Notes under the pieces: generated by a model
What the model was told of the DNA's origin: nothing
What the model saw: only the letters and a program-made list of their open reading frames with translations
Databases searched by the model: none
Shown here: one piece after another, positions 16,938 through 19,889 of the stretch
Layout: every line of letters starts with the position of its first letter
Position numbering within the stretch: position 1 is the first letter of the stretch
Translations under genes and position numbers: made by a program
Assembly: GCF_902491705.1 (NCBI RefSeq)
Contig: NZ_CABUIW010000041.1
Location: forward strand, 1-19,889
Source: an uncultured Lactobacillus sp.
GTDB lineage: Bacteria; Bacillota; Bacilli; Lactobacillales; Lactobacillaceae
DNA: 19,889 bases
Reading direction: 5' to 3'

Positions 16938-17897
16938 TCAATCATCAACTCGCCCAAGCACCTCACCCAAATTAAACCAAAAGTAATCATAAACCCTTAC
17001 AGACTTAATATGTATTAAATCCTCGGTCCATGTGCTGGAGCCCAAATTTTGGGAGGAAGACCAAACTATTTTTCTGCCATTTTGCGGGTCACTTATTAAT
17101 GCAAGCTTGGAATGTATGTTGGGTAATGTACAAGTATCCAATTGGGGATGCGCATCTTTTAATTTCTTCAAACTATCTTTAGCTATATCATTCGCAATAA
17201 TCTTTAATTTATTTCCCTGAGCAAGAATTTTGCCTACTATCATATCAGCATAATCAAAACTAGGAATGGTTAATGTGGTAATAGTAATGTTCTTATTATG
17301 ATACCCATTAAATTTTTGATTCCAGCTTGCTGTTCCTAAAGCAGAAGTTTTGATTTTCAGAGGACCTACTAAAATAGATGATGTATTTTCATAAGGCATG
17401 GATGTATTGTTCCCATAATTCTTTGGAATAAATGTCTTGTTTCTAGGCTTGATAGTGTTGGTCCTAGTATGATCATTGCAAATTTTTGTAAATGCATCTT
17501 TATAGTAAGAATAAAGATCAGCGTCATTAAATATTAGTACGTTTTCAAATGAATCAGAATCAACTAAGTTTTGAGATCCTGTATAAACAAAATTAGGATC
17601 TGCTAAAATCCATTTACTGTGAATTGTATCATTTCGTATAATGCTGCTTTCAAGTCCCATATCTTTTAATTGCTTATAAGCATCATCAAACGTTCTTGAA
17701 TGTGGGTTCAGCATTATTCTTACTTTTTTACCAGCCTTAATTAAATTAGCTATAAAATCAAATTTTTGTAAGCTATATGTAACTATATCCACCTCAGTCG
17801 AATCCTTAATTTCATCAAGAATTTGATCAAAGTTTAATTGAATCCTTGCTTCAACTTGCTTAATCGTTAAATAAGCTCCACCACCATCTGTAATCAT
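16938..17897 (-). CDS. Phospholipase D-superfamily protein with two HKD motifs (nuclease candidate)
   Basis: About 319 residues with two HxK half-sites. The first is IHSKWILADP (H93, K95 from the chosen start) followed by TGSQN and a nearby acidic residue; the second is IHSKLALISDP (H262, K264) followed by WSSSQNL and TED. This pairing builds one active site in PLD-superfamily phosphodiesterases, and short stand-alone forms are often DNA or RNA nucleases. There is no signal peptide or membrane span. The frame is open from an ATG at 17963, but that codon has no ribosome binding site and touches the upstream hairpin, while the ATG at 17897 has GGAGAGG 9 nt ahead; the longer form (341 residues) cannot be excluded. 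It follows the TraG-like ATPase gene on the same strand, which suggests joint function. The substrate is inferred, not shown. Confidence 0.82.
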   Translation of the reverse strand: MITDGGGAYLTIKQVEARIQLNFDQILDEIKDSTEVDIVTYSLQKFDFIANLIKAGKKVRIMLNPHSRTFDDAYKQLKDMGLESSIIRNDTIHSKWILADPNFVYTGSQNLVDSDSFENVLIFNDADLYSYYKDAFTKICNDHTRTNTIKPRNKTFIPKNYGNNTSMPYENTSSILVGPLKIKTSALGTASWNQKFNGYHNKNITITTLTIPSFDYADMIVGKILAQGNKLKIIANDIAKDSLKKLKDAHPQLDTCTLPNIHSKLALISDPQNGRKIVWSSSQNLGSSTWTEDLIHIKSVRVYDYFWFNLGEVLGRVDD

Positions 17898-17969
17898 TGT
17901 ATATTGCCTCTCCTCAAAACATTTATAAGTTCTAAGTTTTTGTTCTTTATTTAATTTAGACATAGTAAA

Positions 17970-17998
17970 AGCCGTAAAAGTGTCTAACTTTTACAGCT
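17970..17998 (-). terminator. Hairpin between the TraG-like gene and the PLD gene
   Basis: Transcribed arms AGCTGTAAAAGT and ACTTTTACGGCT form 12 pairs, one of them U-G, around a 5-nt loop, followed by a short U-rich CUUUUAC. It lies about 30 nt after the TraG-like stop and 7 nt before the upstream ATG of the PLD frame, so it may act as a terminator or attenuator that lowers PLD expression. Confidence 0.6.
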
Positions 17999-18028
17999 CA
18001 TTACAAACTTTGTTCTTTTTTATATTTT

Positions 18029-19552
18029 TTAAAATGGTAAATCATCTGCTGATGATGCATTAATAAACTTATCGAAAATGCTACTTTGATTTTCATTTTC
18101 GTTCTCATTATGCTCATCAGGCAAATGCTTAAAAATTTGACTCAAACTATCCCAATTAGTTTGAATCGATGGTGTATTGATACAAGCCGCAACAGATAAT
18201 TTTTTATCTACATAGTTGGGGTGCTTTTTATAATCATACCGCTTGGTTTGAATTAAATGACCACCGGCATCTAACAAAAAGCAATCAGTATCCATTAAGC
18301 GAATACTTTTAGTATCTCGATTAAAACGAGCAGCAGCTACCTGTGCCATGGTCAAATCTATAGTTCCTGTCAAAAGATATGAGCTACAATTTCCAATAAC
18401 ACTAGGTGTGTTAGGTCCAAACTTAGCTCGAAGTTGAGATTCATCTTGCAACATCATGCAAAAAGAAATGTTTCTACTTCTTGCCGTAGCTAGATAATCA
18501 TCAAAATGTGGAATAACCACATTTTTAAAATCGTCTAAAAAGAATCTGATTTTAACTGGAAGTTTATTATCCTCAAGTTCAAATGCCTTATGGTACAAAA
18601 AGCTAATTAACTGTTCATATAAAACATTAGAGACAAAGTTCTTAGAAGGATCTGCATCATCATACAAAATGAAAAATGCAGTTTTGGGTTCAAGTAAAGT
18701 TTCAAAATCAATTTGATTGGAACTTAGTAAATTTTCAATATCAGAATAAGTATAAACACTTAATGCTGCTCCGAGTATTCCACAAATACTGGACCAAGTT
18801 CTCTCAGAACCTCTGGATTGTGCTACAGTATCCCACTTTCTTACGGCCTGAGAATTAGGATTCTTTTCTCTTAGCCAATCAAACAGCTTTGTCCCTAAAG
18901 TTGCATCATTATCATCATCTTGATCAGCAAAATAAAAACCTTTTTCATTGTCTCCCAACGTTGCTAGAGCATTATCAATACCAGCTAAATCAGTATTAAT
19001 AACTGAGAACAAACGCGTTACTGTTCCCATAGTTTGTTCTTGCTCCGGCAAGTTTTCTTTCACAAACAGAATAAGAGCTTCTAGTAAAGACCTAGATGAA
19101 TTATTCCAGAAAGGATCGGAATTTATTTTGCCTCGAAAACCTGATGGATCAGTGGTAATGACTTGATCAGCAAAATTAGTTATATCTAATTCGCTCTTCA
19201 AATATTGCAAAGGATTGTAGCTCATTGAATGCTTAAGATCAATCAAATTTAAAACTTGCAAACGATAACCAAGTTTCTTCAAACTTTGACCGACATTATT
19301 TAAAATTGCACCTTTTGCATCAGCAATTACATAGTTAGCATTGCCTTGCAAAACATTTGGTTCCACAAAGGAATAGGTTTTACCTGTACCACTAGTACCA
19401 ACAACTAATGTATTATCGTTCAAAGCTTGATTTAAATTCATAGGTAAGAAAGTGTACTTTCCGAAAATAGTACTATTTTTTTCGTACTTAGTTGTCCATG
19501 GTTCTGCAACATTTTTCTTACTTTCTGAATTCATAAAACCAATTGTATTCAT
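18029..19552 (-). CDS. VirD4/TraG-like ATPase without a membrane anchor, with SSB-like C-terminal tip
   Basis: A 507-residue P-loop ATPase of the type IV coupling-protein (VirD4/TraG) family, which normally brings DNA-protein substrates to a conjugation channel. Walker A is VVGTSGTGKT (G52-T59). VIADAKGAIL, SDPFWNNSSRSLLEALILF (about 145-163) and the C-terminal LQDESQLRAKFG segment are family marks. Walker B reads IRFFLDDFKN (D340, D341), with Asp where the family usually has Glu. It lacks the N-terminal transmembrane helices of typical coupling proteins: only about 45 hydrophilic residues precede the P-loop. Residues 478-507 are an Asn/Glu/Ser-rich tail ending in DDLPF, the tip found on bacterial SSB proteins. 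The frame opens at 19594, but the ATG at 19552 has AGGAGT about 8 nt upstream and is chosen. The PLD gene follows. Function as transfer protein or defence ATPase is undecided. Confidence 0.82.
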   Translation of the reverse strand: MNTIGFMNSESKKNVAEPWTTKYEKNSTIFGKYTFLPMNLNQALNDNTLVVGTSGTGKTYSFVEPNVLQGNANYVIADAKGAILNNVGQSLKKLGYRLQVLNLIDLKHSMSYNPLQYLKSELDITNFADQVITTDPSGFRGKINSDPFWNNSSRSLLEALILFVKENLPEQEQTMGTVTRLFSVINTDLAGIDNALATLGDNEKGFYFADQDDDNDATLGTKLFDWLREKNPNSQAVRKWDTVAQSRGSERTWSSICGILGAALSVYTYSDIENLLSSNQIDFETLLEPKTAFFILYDDADPSKNFVSNVLYEQLISFLYHKAFELEDNKLPVKIRFFLDDFKNVVIPHFDDYLATARSRNISFCMMLQDESQLRAKFGPNTPSVIGNCSSYLLTGTIDLTMAQVAAARFNRDTKSIRLMDTDCFLLDAGGHLIQTKRYDYKKHPNYVDKKLSVAACINTPSIQTNWDSLSQIFKHLPDEHNENENENQSSIFDKFINASSADDLPF

Positions 19553-19617
19553 AGAGATTACTCCTATTCTAAAAACAGACAATAAACACAGCAATTCTTT
19601 TTAGAACACAGGCCAAA

Positions 19618-19735
19618 AAAACAGACTTGTGAACAAAATAGAATTTACAAATATTAATTAATTACAGGTAAAAAAGGTTAGACTACGCCCCTTACCTATA
19701 ATCATTAACATCTATCTCATTCACAAATCTGTTTT
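19618..19735. repeat. Long-range inverted repeat pair with nested inner pair
   Basis: AAAACAGACTTGTGAA (19618-19633) faces TTCACAAATCTGTTTT (19720-19735), complementary at 15 of 16 positions. Inside, ATTACAGGTAA (19661-19671) faces TTACCTATAAT (19692-19702), 10 of 11, around a 20-nt loop. The nesting makes chance less likely even in AT-rich DNA. Confidence 0.6.
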
Positions 19736-19768
19736 ATCGATTTGAAATAATATTTAATTATCAATCTG

Positions 19769-19788
19769 TCAGATACTTGTTTATCTGA
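19769..19788. promoter_or_regulatory. Candidate operator palindrome
   Basis: TCAGATA and TATCTGA are perfect 7-bp arms around CTTGTT. The site sits 8 nt below a minus-strand promoter candidate (TTGTTT at 19819-19824, 16 nt, TAATAT at 19797-19802), where a repressor of the TraG-like transcript would bind. Such a promoter would give a leader of about 240 nt. Confidence 0.45.
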
Positions 19789-19851
19789 TATAAACTATAT
19801 TAGCACATATTTTTTTATAAACAAGCAATATATAAAACATTCTAAGCTTAA

Positions 19852-19889
19852 TAGTGAATTGATTATCCGACGGGATAGTCGATTCACTA
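19852..19889 (+). repeat. 17-bp-arm hairpin at the window edge
   Basis: Arms TAGTGAATTGATTATCC (19852-19868) and GGATAGTCGATTCACTA (19873-19889) surround the loop GACG. As plus-strand RNA all 17 pairs form, two of them G-U; as DNA 15 of 17 match. There is no T-run, so it is not a standard terminator. The symmetry ends exactly at the last base of the window. Confidence 0.7.

Larger units (their letters stand above)
19553..19889. other. 337-bp non-coding region with nested inverted repeats
   Basis: No gene is seen. The region holds four inverted repeats: a 16-bp pair (19618-19633 and 19720-19735, one mismatch) enclosing an 11-bp pair (19661-19671 and 19692-19702), a 7-bp palindrome (19769-19788), and a 17-bp hairpin at the edge (19852-19889). 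The AAAACAGA core of the outer repeat occurs once more directly, around 19572-19580. The loop of the inner repeat contains the only GC-rich stretch (ACTACGCCCC). It may be the control region of the TraG-like gene, a structured leader RNA, or an oriT. Confidence 0.6.

Noticed and set aside
1..19889. CRISPR arrays, tRNA, rRNA and complete insertion sequences
   Set aside because: No regularly spaced direct repeats, cloverleaf sequences, rRNA cores or transposase frames were seen on either strand.

Overview
This is a low-GC Gram-positive window, most likely from a Lactobacillus of the acidophilus/crispatus/helveticus group. The clues are the AT-rich composition, strong AGGAGG-type ribosome binding sites, cre-like CcpA sites, PTS-driven sugar metabolism and a surface protein with C-terminal SLAP (S-layer-type) repeats. 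Nearly all genes lie on the minus strand; one LysR regulator is on the plus strand.

Region 1 (about 1-10,840) is a mannoside-utilisation cluster transcribed right to left. The order is GH125 exo-alpha-1,6-mannosidase, fructose-family PTS IIA, IIB and IIC, a GH38 alpha-mannosidase, a PRD-type PTS-controlled activator, and a second GH38. None of the glycosidases has a signal peptide. The coherent model is that a short alpha-mannoside enters through the PTS, probably phosphorylated, and is cut in the cytoplasm. Phosphorylation of the regulator's PRD, IIB-like and IIA-like domains would report on sugar supply. cre-like sites precede GH125 and IIA. The IIC gene carries a one-base frameshift near 7765, so in this strain the transporter is either broken or mis-sequenced. 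A 16-bp-stem hairpin separates IIC from the downstream GH38/regulator/GH38 genes and may act as a partial terminator.

Region 2 (10,915-13,519) is a divergent pair: an FAD_binding_2 flavoprotein of the fumarate-reductase-like superfamily (minus) and a LysR regulator (plus). The shared intergenic region holds a cre-like site and a perfect TGATAA-N9-TTATCA palindrome. Strong terminators close both ends.

Region 3 (13,590-14,914) is a patch of disrupted or unrecognised sequence: a 5'-truncated, clearly higher-GC dTDP-4-dehydrorhamnose reductase remnant with a sharp breakpoint at 14,063/14,064, then a 207-residue protein of unknown function with its own extended -10 promoter.

Region 4 (14,890-16,852) is a secreted SLAP-anchored surface protein with a low-complexity stalk, an unrecognised central region and an acidic helical segment, behind a near-consensus promoter.

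Region 5 (16,938-19,889) is the most unusual part: a soluble VirD4/TraG-like ATPase with no visible membrane anchor, followed by a two-HKD phospholipase-D-superfamily protein that is a nuclease candidate. The ATPase ends in an SSB-like acidic tip (DDLPF). Upstream of it are 337 bp without a gene, filled with nested inverted repeats, a palindromic operator candidate and a 38-bp hairpin at the window edge. It could be a mobilisation remnant (coupling protein plus possible oriT) or an uncharacterised ATPase-plus-nuclease module. No relaxase or other transfer gene is present in the window to decide.
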